NCBI GenBank assembly: GCA_964517795.1
Contig: CAZFDE010000061.1
Coordinates: 1 to 15,330 of the forward strand
Direction of reading: 5' to 3'
DNA: 15,330 nucleotides
From: CAZFDE01 sp964517795
Lineage (GTDB): Bacteria > Planctomycetota > Phycisphaerae > Sedimentisphaerales > Anaerobacaceae
Part shown: positions 6,145 through 13,292 of the stretch, piece by piece
Layout: each line of letters begins with the position of its first letter
How positions within the stretch are numbered: position 1 is the first letter of the stretch
Program-made: the position numbers and the translations under genes
The notes under the pieces: model-generated
Database searches by the model: none
What the model was told of the DNA's origin: nothing
The model's input: the letters and a program-made list of their open reading frames with translations, nothing else

Positions 6145-7398
6145 TTACATTTCGATGACGGTGTTTGTTTTTCGGGCGGTCTCGGCGTCAAAGACCATCA
6201 TGTGCGATTCAAGACTGTCAAGCGGCCCGGAAAGAATTAGCGAAGGATCGTTACTGGCCAGGGCACTGACAAACGCCTCGATCAGAGCCATATCCCCCCC
6301 GCCGTGGCCGCCGATGATCGATGCTTCGCTGGAATGCATATCGATTGTTTGTCTGCGGTCGGTCAGAAAATCGTAGATCGTGATGCTGTCTCCGTCGCCG
6401 TAGATCTCGCCGCGGGTGCCGAAAATGCTCGTTCGCCGGTGGCCCATCTCGGTAAACGCGGCCAGTGTAAACGTGGCCGTCTGCCCGCCGGCGAACTGCA
6501 TACTGACGACCTGATGATCGGGGACAGTATTGTCGCAGTGATAGACACATCGCCCGTAAGGGCCGGTCCGCAGCGCCTCGGTGACGCCCTCGACGGTCAG
6601 ATCGTCGGTAATAATATCGACCGGCCAGCCGCTTTGGCTGGCTTTGATTCGTTCGATATAGATTTTTTTTGCCGAATAGGGACAGTCCGCCTCGACCGGG
6701 CAATCCAAACACCGCTCGGCCGCAGTTGGCGGGGCGCATTCGCACTTAAAATGCGACAGGTTCGCGAACGAGCTGATCTTCGTACACTTGCCACCGATGA
6801 TATAAGAAATCCAGTCCAGGTCATGACAGGATTTGGCCAGCAGAATCGGGGAGACTTCCTCATTGGCCCAATTACCGCGGACGTACGAATGGGCGAAATG
6901 CCAATAGCCAATCGGTTCGAGTCGTTGGACGCTGACGATCTCGCCGATCGTACCGGCATTGATAACCTCTTTGAGCTTCTGCGTATAGGGGGTATATCGC
7001 AGCACATGGCACACAGCCAGCATGACATTATTCGTCACGGCCGCATCGGCGATCTGCCGACATTGGTCCGGACCAAGCGCCATCGGTTTTTCTAAAAGAA
7101 CATGGTATCCCCGCTCGATAAAGGCCAGTGCCGGCTCGACATGCATATCGTCCTGCGTACAGATCAGTACCGCATCGGCCAATTTCGGCTTTTCGGCGAG
7201 CTGCTGCCACGATTCGAACTGGTTTTCCGGACCGATTTTGTGCCGGCCGGCCATACTCTGCCGCTGAAATTCCCGCGGCTCGGCCACAGCGACGACCTTC
7301 GCCCGGTCCGGATGCTCCAGCACATAGCTTGCGTAGATACCCCCGCGGCAGCCCGCGCCGACAATAATCAACTCAACTGGTCTCGATTGGGACGTCAT
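6145..7398 (-). CDS. Gfo/Idh/MocA family NAD(P)-dependent oxidoreductase with Cys-rich insert
   Basis: This 417-residue protein resembles sugar or inositol dehydrogenases. The N-terminal Rossmann fold starts with 'LIIVGAGCRGG' (10-20), the dinucleotide-binding glycines. 'LICTQDDMHVEPA' (78-90) and 'LLEKPMAL' (101-108) carry the EKP motif whose Lys is catalytic. 'SCHDLDWISYIIGG' (190-203) gives the His and Asp of the family active site. A Cys-rich insert follows: C219, C221, C230, C233, C239 in 'CECAPPTAAERCLDCPVEADC', likely a metal site, of a kind I recall from some bacterial subfamilies. 'GGHGGGDMALIEAFVSAL' near the C-terminus is typical. The substrate cannot be read from sequence; planctomycetes use many such enzymes in polysaccharide sugar catabolism. 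It converges with the ispA remnant and is transcribed alone. Confidence 0.88.
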   Translation of the reverse strand: MTSQSRPVELIIVGAGCRGGIYASYVLEHPDRAKVVAVAEPREFQRQSMAGRHKIGPENQFESWQQLAEKPKLADAVLICTQDDMHVEPALAFIERGYHVLLEKPMALGPDQCRQIADAAVTNNVMLAVCHVLRYTPYTQKLKEVINAGTIGEIVSVQRLEPIGYWHFAHSYVRGNWANEEVSPILLAKSCHDLDWISYIIGGKCTKISSFANLSHFKCECAPPTAAERCLDCPVEADCPYSAKKIYIERIKASQSGWPVDIITDDLTVEGVTEALRTGPYGRCVYHCDNTVPDHQVVSMQFAGGQTATFTLAAFTEMGHRRTSIFGTRGEIYGDGDSITIYDFLTDRRQTIDMHSSEASIIGGHGGGDMALIEAFVSALASNDPSLILSGPLDSLESHMMVFDAETARKTNTVIEM

Positions 7399-7790
7399 TG
7401 ATTTTTATAAATCCTAAGCTGTAAACCATAAATAGTTAATGGACAAACGGGCCAGGTTCCGGTGCGCTACCTTGAATCACCGACCAATACCAAAAGCAGT
7501 GTATAAAGAAACGATTGAAATAGCAACCTTGTCCTTTCAAAGAACCGATGAATCCAAAGACATAGGCGATGAGGTTTATATCCAGTGTATGACAAGCAGA
7601 TTTAATAATCCGTGTGGTTTTCTCGCGAATATATGCCAAAGCAGGATCGGCCAAATTAATAGGATAAGCAAAAAACACACACTCATGCCGACGGAGATCC
7701 GCATTCCAAATGCGACAGGGACTAAAATAATAATGTTCGCCATATATGCGAATTCAGGTCAAACACCTGTTTTTGTTCGAGAAAAATTTG
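7399..7790. other. Gene-free stretch between the oxidoreductase and the dockerin-like gene
   Basis: I see no convincing gene. Short open frames exist on both strands, among them a plus-strand frame of 127 codons from 7439 and a hydrophobic 55-residue minus-strand frame at 7576-7743. None has a Shine-Dalgarno or recognisable motif. On the plus strand CAGGT-CAAAC-ACCTG (7755-7769) followed by five T's has the shape of a weak intrinsic terminator, but no plus-strand gene ends there. Confidence 0.4.
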
Positions 7791-8636
7791 TCATTCATCT
7801 GCACCATCAAGCCACTGAGTAGCGAGCATCGCGAGGTCTTCCAGATTGACCAGACAATCGCCCGTAATGTCCGTATCGGGACAAACGCACTCTGTCCGAA
7901 CAATGGTCGCATTGCTGTAAAACTCTTTGATGACAGTCCCCTGGCCACCGCAGGCGGTGATGCCATTGATCCAGTGGTACGCATTTGTTAAATCTTGCCA
8001 CAAAACAAGCGTCCCATTGCCACGAATGTCAAAGGTTCCATTCGGGGGAGAAAAAAACAAATCATCCGCATAAATGATGCCGTCGTTGACTTGAATGTGA
8101 CCGTTGGGCATTGTTAACTCGCCGGTGATGTTGATCACGCCGCCGGTCATTGTAAGCGTTCCTTCACCACCCTGGTCTCCCAGATCGACATCACCGCCAA
8201 CGGCCAGGTATCCACTGTACATGTTCAGATTACCATAGCCGCGCGGACTATAATAATAACCCACTTTCAGATTGCCCCCGACGGTGACATCATCGTGAAT
8301 CTCAAGAGTTCCGGTACCGGAATAGTTACCCAGTGTTGTATCGTCACAGATATGCAGTGAAGCGCCCGGATAGACCTTGACTGCGGCATCATCGCCAAAT
8401 TAGGCAATAATCAGTTGTGCGGCTTCGGCATAACACCCCACACCAATGCGTACAGGGCCTTCGGGGGTGCTGTTAATGATGGCAGTGTCAGTAGAAATTG
8501 GCGGGCCGTAATCAAACCACCAGTTGGCCGAATTGCACCAATCCAGATTGCTGCCCGCAGGCGGATCCCAGGTGCTCGCAATCGTATTGACGGAAACGAA
8601 CATTAAAAGAGCCAATAATAGAAAAAAGTGCTTCAT
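7791..8636 (-). pseudogene. Secreted beta-rich protein with dockerin-like C-terminus, interrupted by an in-frame TAA
   Basis: Read on the minus strand from ATG 8636 to the TAG at 7791, one continuous frame of 281 sense-length codons contains a single TAA at 8400-8402 (codon 79). The first part has a signal peptide (about 1-21, 'FFLLLALLMFVSVNTIAS') and 'WCNSANWWFD'. Beyond the stop the same frame continues with Gly-rich strand repeats ('GTGTLEIHDDVTVGGNLKVG', 'GEGTLTMTGGVINITGEL') resembling the beta-helix surface proteins of planctomycetes. It ends with 'DITGDCLVNLEDLAMLATQW', a dockerin-like calcium-binding motif. There is no frameshift. GGAGAG about 8 nt before the ATG supports the start. 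Either a recent nonsense mutation, a sequencing error, or readthrough would explain it. The protein would be exported and surface-associated. Confidence 0.8.
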
Positions 8637-9116
8637 CTTTCTCTCTCCAACTGAGATTTACCAAATACTCGGTTAAAAAAATAAATTCTCCTAATGACAT
8701 CTACATTTTTACAAAATTTCCTGCGGCAATTCAAAAATATTCTTTTCCGCTTCATTTTCGCACCAAATTGGTTCCGCATAGATTATTCGTTATCCAAAAA
8801 GCGATTTATGACAAAACATTTATTGCAAAATACAAATTCATTTGTAATGTGCAATTTTTCAAGGAAAACACCTTCCTATCCTGTTCACCCAAAAATTCGA
8901 GCTACTTCTTGAAGCTGAGATAAAAAGGCCGAAAAAAATTGGGTATCCAATGTTAAAAAGTCAATTAAACCCGTCCACCAAATGCCGCTCCTGTATGCCC
9001 TTACTATTGGTATATTCCAAATTTATGATACATGTTGGATAAGGATATTTTTACAATTTTATAAAAAATTTTTCGTTTTATCCTTGCAATATGTAAGCTA
9101 TAGTTTACAATTTTCA
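8637..9116. other. AT-rich gene-free stretch upstream of ATPase 2
   Basis: These 480 bp hold the leader of the minus-strand dockerin-like gene, then low-complexity AT-rich DNA. Short open frames are present but have no coding character. The stretch contains direct repeat copy C (8929-8989) and a TTGG-TATATT-CCAA inverted motif (9007-9020). Just before ATPase 2 there is a near-palindrome GTAAGCTATAGTTTAC (9093-9108, 14 of 16 positions symmetric). TTGCAA (9084-9089) and TACAAT (9106-9111) with a 16-bp spacer could be a promoter giving a nearly leaderless mRNA for ATPase 2. Confidence 0.4.
8929..8989 (+). repeat. Direct repeat copy C, 5' flank of ATPase 2
   Basis: 61 bp aligning with 10306-10367: 49 of 62 columns identical, including the uninterrupted 13-mer TTGGGTATCCAAT (8939-8951) and the 8-mer ATTAAACC (8964-8971). 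Translated in one frame it reads NWVSNVKKSIKP against VWVSNFKSSIKP in the other copy. Confidence 0.75.
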
Positions 9117-10283
9117 ATGATGATTAAGCGAATTTTACATTATGACATTATTCAGTCTCTTAAGCATTTCCCGGCAGTCGGTTTGATCGGGGCTCGCCAA
9201 GTCGGTAAAACAACATTGGCGAAAATGATCGTGGACGAATGGCCACAGGAAAGTATTTACCTGGACCTTGAAAACCCTGCTGATTACACCGTCTTATCTG
9301 ACCCGGTCCAATTTTTATCTCGATATAGTGATCGATTAGTGATCATTGACGAAATTCAACAACGGCCTGAATTGTTTCCAGTGTTGCGTAGTTTAATTGA
9401 CGCGAAAAGACACCCCGGTCGATTTCTGATATTAGGTTCATCCAACCCAAGTCTTATTCGTCAATCGGGTGAATCCTTGGCCGGCCGAATTGCCTATCAT
9501 GAATTATCGCCTTTACTGCTCAATGAATTACCAGAAAACCAGATGGACGTATTGTGGCTTCGAGGCGGTTTCCCTGAGAGCACGCTGGCCCAATCAAATA
9601 ATATATCTTTACAGTGGCGAGAAGATTTTACCATGACATATCTGCAAAGAGACTTATCGGCCATGGGATTTAATATTCGCATGCCGGCTATGACACTGCG
9701 GCGATTATGGCAAATGCTGGCTCATACACATGGCCAATTAATCAATCAGAATCAGTTAGCCGGCAATTTGGATTTATCGCGTCAATCGATCAAGCGGTAT
9801 TTGGACATTCTCCAGGAAACATTTATGATCCGCATCCTGCACCCGTTTTATATCAATATCAAAAAACGCCTGGTGAAAACCCCAAAAGTTTATTTACGGG
9901 ATAGTGGCATATTGCATACCTTGCTGGGAATCAAGAAAATGGAGGACTTATTAAGACATTCCATAGTGGGTATGAGTTGGGAGGGATTCTGCCTGGAGCA
10001 AATATTAAATCAAATGCCGCGGTCATGGGAACCCTTTTTTTATCGAACACAGACGCGTTCAGAGGTTGATTTGATCCTGCAAAAGCAGTTCGGAGAGTCT
10101 CCTGTCTTTGTTGAATTTAAAAACTCAAGAAATCCAAAACTGACGAAAGGATTCTGGATGGCGAAAGAAGATCTTCAGCCTCAGAAGGCCTATATCATTT
10201 ATCCGGGATCACGCTGCTATCCGCTTGCAGATTCTGTTGAGGTTCTGCCTTTAGAGGATATCCAAAAAATCTGGCAACAATAA
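9117..10283 (+). CDS. AAA_14/DUF4143 ATPase (ATPase 2)
   Basis: This 388-residue protein has the same architecture as ATPase 1 but is well diverged. Walker A is 'GARQVGKTT' (25-33) and Walker B 'LVIIDEIQQRPELF' (74-87). 'FLILGSSNPSLI' and 'GESLAGR' follow. 'YLQRDL' and 'KKRLVKTPKVYLRDSGILHT' represent DUF4143. The C-terminal nuclease-like core is 'RSEVDLIL' followed by 'VFVEFKNSR' (ExK). The frame is open upstream to 8982, but those 45 residues have no family similarity and begin inside repeat copy C. The start is therefore placed at the tandem ATGs 9117/9120, which align with the N-terminus of ATPase 1. No Shine-Dalgarno is visible. Codon and base use are more AT-rich than in the surrounding housekeeping genes. 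It is flanked by direct repeats C and D and has no partner gene. Biological role unknown. Confidence 0.9.
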   Translation: MMIKRILHYDIIQSLKHFPAVGLIGARQVGKTTLAKMIVDEWPQESIYLDLENPADYTVLSDPVQFLSRYSDRLVIIDEIQQRPELFPVLRSLIDAKRHPGRFLILGSSNPSLIRQSGESLAGRIAYHELSPLLLNELPENQMDVLWLRGGFPESTLAQSNNISLQWREDFTMTYLQRDLSAMGFNIRMPAMTLRRLWQMLAHTHGQLINQNQLAGNLDLSRQSIKRYLDILQETFMIRILHPFYINIKKRLVKTPKVYLRDSGILHTLLGIKKMEDLLRHSIVGMSWEGFCLEQILNQMPRSWEPFFYRTQTRSEVDLILQKQFGESPVFVEFKNSRNPKLTKGFWMAKEDLQPQKAYIIYPGSRCYPLADSVEVLPLEDIQKIWQQ

Positions 10284-10305
10284 GCAGGATAATTCTCACC
10301 TAAGC

Positions 10306-10367
10306 CCGAGAAAGTTTGGGTATCCAATTTTAAAAGTTCGATTAAACCGAGTCCGCCAAAGATCGCT
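10306..10367 (+). repeat. Direct repeat copy D, 3' flank of ATPase 2
   Basis: 62 bp matching copy C, starting 23 bp after the ATPase 2 stop. It has the same orientation and the same 13-mer core TTGGGTATCCAAT (10316-10328). Beyond 10367 similarity to copy C is lost. Confidence 0.75.
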
Positions 10368-10392
10368 GCCTTGCCGAGTTAAAAAATTTCAC

Positions 10393-10416
10393 AAAACCAC
10401 AATATATTGTGCTTTT
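10393..10416. repeat. 24-bp palindrome with an AT-rich centre
   Basis: CACAATATATTGTG (10398-10411) is a perfect 14-bp palindrome. Allowing one mismatched pair (10397/10412), the symmetry extends to AAAA and TTTT on the outside. The shape is typical of a dimeric repressor site. It lies in the gene-free stretch 10284-10664, between direct repeat D and the FlgM-like gene. Confidence 0.55.
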
Positions 10417-10493
10417 CCTATATTATCCATTTCAACTTCGGACCTTGTTTTTAGCCTTAAAATAGAGATTATCAGTACTGCTAACGATGCGTA

Positions 10494-10511
10494 AAATAGG
10501 TGAAATAGGTG
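10494..10511 (+). repeat. Tandem duplication of AAATAGGTG
   Basis: The 9-mer AAATAGGTG occurs twice back to back (10494-10502 and 10503-10511) in the otherwise featureless AT-rich stretch. It may be a small binding site pair or a slippage product. Confidence 0.4.
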
Positions 10512-10580
10512 ACATGAAATCCTTATCTCTATATTTTATAATGAGTTAAGAATTTTTTGAAAAAAGCTGAAGTTTTGACC

Positions 10581-10654
10581 CACTATATGTCGATATCACC
10601 AGTGTTGCACAAGAGGCCGCTCCAAAAGGATTATGGAGCATACAACATATAGTG
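10581..10654 (+). ncRNA. Possible structured leader RNA before the FlgM-like gene
   Basis: Three nested complementary segments could fold one RNA: CACTATAT (10581-10588) with ATATAGTG (10647-10654), GTTG (10604-10607) with CAAC (10643-10646), and GCTCCA (10619-10624) with TGGAGC (10634-10639) closing a 9-nt loop. The outer arms also match as 10-mers CACTATATGT/ACATATAGTG. The structure ends 64 nt before the ATG at 10719. It matches no riboswitch family I recognise. Function is inference only. Confidence 0.3.
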
Positions 10655-10718
10655 TTATCGGTCGTTGGCAAAAACGGATATTTGGCAACGGCCCAGTTTG
10701 GTAAAGGTAAGACGTTGT

Positions 10719-10997
10719 ATGAATGATTTCGAACACAAAAGACGCGACGATTTACAACCGGACACGAATGAGAACATCGATGATCTGACTGTCGAGCAGG
10801 ACGTGCTCATGGAGCAGATACTGGATAATATCAACCATACACCATTAGGGCAGGTCCTCAAGAAGATCGCCTCGCTACCGGAGGTACGCTGTCAAAAGGT
10901 GATGTCCGCCCGTCGCCGCATCAGTCAGGGCGAATACGAATTGGATGAATGTCTCGATCGTGCAATGGAGCGTGTGTTAGAGGATCTGACGGCATAA
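10719..10997 (+). CDS. FlgM-like small protein (anti-sigma-28 type C-terminus)
   Basis: This 92-residue protein has an acidic, probably disordered N-terminus (about 1-30) and a C-terminus 'LPEVRCQKVMSARRRISQGE' followed by 'YELDECLDRAMERVLEDL'. That matches the FlgM pattern (vR.ekV...r..I..G.Y.vd...iA..ll), the part that binds the flagellar sigma factor FliA. In the family this inhibits late flagellar genes until FlgM is exported. No flagellar gene is visible nearby, so it may regulate another process. ATG 10719 is preferred, with AAAGG (10703-10707) upstream at a loose 11-nt spacing; an in-frame TTG at 10665 would add 18 residues. The gene is preceded by about 370 bp of repeat-rich gene-free DNA and converges on pgsA. 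Confidence 0.65.
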   Translation: MNDFEHKRRDDLQPDTNENIDDLTVEQDVLMEQILDNINHTPLGQVLKKIASLPEVRCQKVMSARRRISQGEYELDECLDRAMERVLEDLTA

Positions 10998-11046
10998 ACG
11001 CTGCCTGAGTTGCCTCAACGAGCGGTTTAGCGATTCTCTTTTTACT
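10995..11046. terminator. Possible terminator between the FlgM-like gene and pgsA
   Basis: TAAACGCT (10995-11002) can pair with AGCG-G-TTTA (11021-11029, one bulged G). An inner GTTG-CCT-CAAC hairpin (11009-11019) continues the fold. T-rich DNA follows (ctctttttactatttttta). It starts at the FlgM-like stop codon, which suits a terminator for that gene. Confidence 0.35.
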
Positions 11047-11148
11047 ATTTTTTATTCGATTGCTGTTCTACTGTTTATTATCCGACGCACTTTTTTTGAA
11101 TTACCGCCACCTCTGATACCATGAATTTCGAGCGATGGTTTACATCGT

Positions 11149-11775
11149 TTACGCCTGTTGGTGCTGCAATTGCTGCCACGATTTTCGGCGGGTGGCGCGG
11201 ATACCGGAATACACCGTCGAAACGATCATCAGCAGATAAACCACCGATGTGAACCAGTATCCCCATGCGGCTGTCTGGACATGGGCGGCTTTGATGACCA
11301 CCGTGCCGATCCCGAACGATTGCAGGAACATTTTTACCTTGCCCGAGGCAGTGGCCGCAAAATCGACTCCTTTGGCCTCGGCAATGTGCCGCAGGGTGGT
11401 GACATAGACCTCGCGCGCGATCAGGATCGCCGCGGTCCCCCAGCGGATGATGTGCATGGTGATTTCGGAGAAATCAAAGAGTTTGGGTTCTTCGATGATC
11501 GCAAAACAGATAAACGCTCCGCAAACCAGCAGTTTGTCGGCCAGCGGGTCCATCATGCGGCCCATCTTACTGGTCACCTTCAGGGCCCGGGCGACCGTGC
11601 CGTCGATCATATCGGTGATGCCGGCGACGACGAAGATCACAAAAGCGATATCCAGAAAGAAGGCCGGATTCGTCTCGACCCGAGGCCAGTACAGCAGCAT
11701 CCCCAGAAAAACAATGGTCAGGACACACCGCCCGTAGGTCAGGATATTCGGTATTTGCCGGATCAATATATGCAT
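11149..11775 (-). CDS. pgsA: CDP-diacylglycerol-glycerol-3-phosphate 3-phosphatidyltransferase (or close CDP-alcohol phosphatidyltransferase)
   Basis: Makes phosphatidylglycerol phosphate from CDP-diacylglycerol and glycerol-3-phosphate at the inner membrane. The 208-residue protein carries the complete CDP-alcohol phosphotransferase signature D(x2)DG(x2)AR(x8)G(x3)D(x3)D in 'DMIDGTVARALKVTSKMG' plus 'RMMDPLADK' (D55, D58, G72, D76, D80). N-terminal 'IPNILTYGRCVLTIVF' is like the PgsA 'NIPTLLTLFRVILIP' segment. About five or six hydrophobic helices follow, and it is slightly longer than E. coli PgsA. The gene starts 36 nt after the rimO stop on the same strand, a rimO-pgsA neighbourhood common in bacteria, so the two are probably co-transcribed. 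No Shine-Dalgarno is seen before ATG 11775. Confidence 0.88.
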   Translation of the reverse strand: MHILIRQIPNILTYGRCVLTIVFLGMLLYWPRVETNPAFFLDIAFVIFVVAGITDMIDGTVARALKVTSKMGRMMDPLADKLLVCGAFICFAIIEEPKLFDFSEITMHIIRWGTAAILIAREVYVTTLRHIAEAKGVDFAATASGKVKMFLQSFGIGTVVIKAAHVQTAAWGYWFTSVVYLLMIVSTVYSGIRATRRKSWQQLQHQQA

Positions 11776-11811
11776 TGTTCTGAGTGTATCGGGTTTTTGA
11801 CGTGATGTAAA

Positions 11812-13146
11812 TTAAATTTGCTCGACGATCAGATCATAGTCTTTGACATCGACTACCTTGACCTCAACGACCTGTCCGGCTCTGGCGCGGCACTTTTCAA
11901 TATAGCAGATACTATCGATCTCGGGGGCCTGGCCGTAGAATCGCCCCCGGCCGTGACGTTTGGATACCGAATCCACCAGGCACTTGAATTGCTGACCGTT
12001 CCGCGCGCGGTTCTTCTCGAAAGTGATCTGCTGCTGGCACAGCATCAGTTCTTCGCGCCGCTGCTGTTTGACTTCTTCGGATAATTGCCCTGCCAATCTC
12101 GCGGCCTGGGTGCCTTCTTCGGGATAATACGGAAAACACCCCAGGCAATCGAACTGTGCCCAGCGGACAAAATCGAGCAGCGTTTGGAATTGTTCGTCCA
12201 TTTCGCCGGGGAATCCAACGATCAACGTCGTTCGCAAAACGATATCGACAACCGCCTGGCGCAATTTTGTGATCAGGCCGCGGATACTTTGTTCTGTATC
12301 CGGTCGATGCATGTGTTTAAGGATCGTATCATCGATATGCTGCAGCGGAAGATCCAGATAATGCAGAACTTTTCGGCTGCGTCCGATAACAGCAATCAAT
12401 TCATCATTGATCGCGGTGGGATAAGCATAGAGGATACGAATCCATCGCAGCTTCTTGATCTTTTCCAGCTCGACCAACAGCTTCGCCAGGCCGTTATCGA
12501 TCCCCAGATCGCGGCCGTAAACCGTCGTATCCTGCGCAATCAGGTTCAATTCGACCGTGCCGAAATCGACGAGTTGGCGGGCTTCATCGAGGATCAGATC
12601 CATCGGCTTGCTGCGATAGGGGCCGCGGATGAACGGGATGGTGCAAAACGAGCACGAACGATCGCAGCCTTCGGCAATACGCAGATACGCATAATGCGAT
12701 GGGGTCAGCAGCAGCCGTGTCCGGTCATCGACAAAAGTCTCTGACCGGCCAAAGTGAAACTGTGTCGTATTCGATTCCAAGGATTCGCCAATAATGTTGA
12801 CGATGTTATCGCGCTGGGCCAAACCAACCACCGCATCGATGCCGGTGACCTCGTCGGCTAATTCTTCTTTCAATCGCTCGGCCAAACAGCCGGCCACGAT
12901 CACTTTTTTCAGCCGGGTTTTACCCTTGCATGCCAGGCATTCGCGGATCGTTTCGATCGCCTCGTCTTTGGCCGGGGCGATAAAGCCGCAAGTGTTGATC
13001 ACGACCACATCCGAATCGGTGATATCGGCAACGATCATAAAGCCGGCCTGGGCGATTTCCGCCAGCATCCGTTCGGCGTCTACGACGTTCTTGGGACAGC
13101 CCAAAGCAATAAATGCCACCGTGATATTTTTTCTGTCGATTTTCAT
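11812..13146 (-). CDS. rimO: Ribosomal protein S12 methylthiotransferase RimO
   Basis: Radical-SAM enzyme that adds a methylthio group to an Asp of ribosomal protein S12. The 444-residue protein has all three domains. The N-terminal UPF0004 domain has 'FIALGCPKNVVDAERML' (C17), 'NTCGFI' (C53) and 'VAGCLAERL' (C87), which hold the auxiliary 4Fe-4S cluster. The radical-SAM core has 'EGCDRSCSFCTIPFIRGPYR' (C161, C165, C168). The C-terminal TRAM domain spans about 380-444. The 'GCPKN.vDaErM', 'IRGPYRS' and 'YGQAPEID' signatures point to RimO rather than MiaB. All Cys are intact. It is the first gene of a rimO-pgsA unit and divergent from the secretin gene. Ribosome binding site weak. Confidence 0.95.
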   Translation of the reverse strand: MKIDRKNITVAFIALGCPKNVVDAERMLAEIAQAGFMIVADITDSDVVVINTCGFIAPAKDEAIETIRECLACKGKTRLKKVIVAGCLAERLKEELADEVTGIDAVVGLAQRDNIVNIIGESLESNTTQFHFGRSETFVDDRTRLLLTPSHYAYLRIAEGCDRSCSFCTIPFIRGPYRSKPMDLILDEARQLVDFGTVELNLIAQDTTVYGRDLGIDNGLAKLLVELEKIKKLRWIRILYAYPTAINDELIAVIGRSRKVLHYLDLPLQHIDDTILKHMHRPDTEQSIRGLITKLRQAVVDIVLRTTLIVGFPGEMDEQFQTLLDFVRWAQFDCLGCFPYYPEEGTQAARLAGQLSEEVKQQRREELMLCQQQITFEKNRARNGQQFKCLVDSVSKRHGRGRFYGQAPEIDSICYIEKCRARAGQVVEVKVVDVKDYDLIVEQI

Positions 13147-13231
13147 GGTAACTGGACGATAACAATAGCATAAAAAAGCAGTTACGTCTAACAGATTTCA
13201 CCGGTTTTGACGTATCCGCCGCAATTTACAC

Positions 13232-13259
13232 TTGATTTTTCTGCCCTGATGAGTATACT
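13232..13259 (+). promoter_or_regulatory. Sigma70-type promoter for the secretin gene
   Basis: TTGATT (13232-13237), a 16-bp spacer and TATACT (13254-13259) lie in the 146-bp divergent region between rimO and the secretin gene. Expected start is near 13266, with GAGGTG (13285-13290) as ribosome binding site just before ATG 13293. Confidence 0.45.
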
Positions 13260-13292
13260 ATTGAGTGGCTTAGAGGTCGTTTTTGAGGTGAT

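Noticed and set aside
7576..7743. 55-residue hydrophobic minus-strand frame (possible small membrane protein)
   Set aside because: No ribosome binding site, and hydrophobicity alone is weak evidence in AT-rich DNA.
7439..7822. 127-codon open frame on the plus strand downstream of the oxidoreductase
   Set aside because: No ribosome binding site, no recognisable motif, irregular amino-acid composition and overlap with the end of the dockerin-like gene.
8982..9116. N-terminal 45-residue extension of ATPase 2
   Set aside because: It starts inside the direct repeat, has no similarity to the family N-terminus, and ATPase 1 aligns with the start at 9117/9120.
10284..10664. CRISPR array or tRNA in the repeat-rich stretch before the FlgM-like gene
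   Set aside because: Repeats are few, short and not regularly spaced, and no cloverleaf or CCA-like end is seen.
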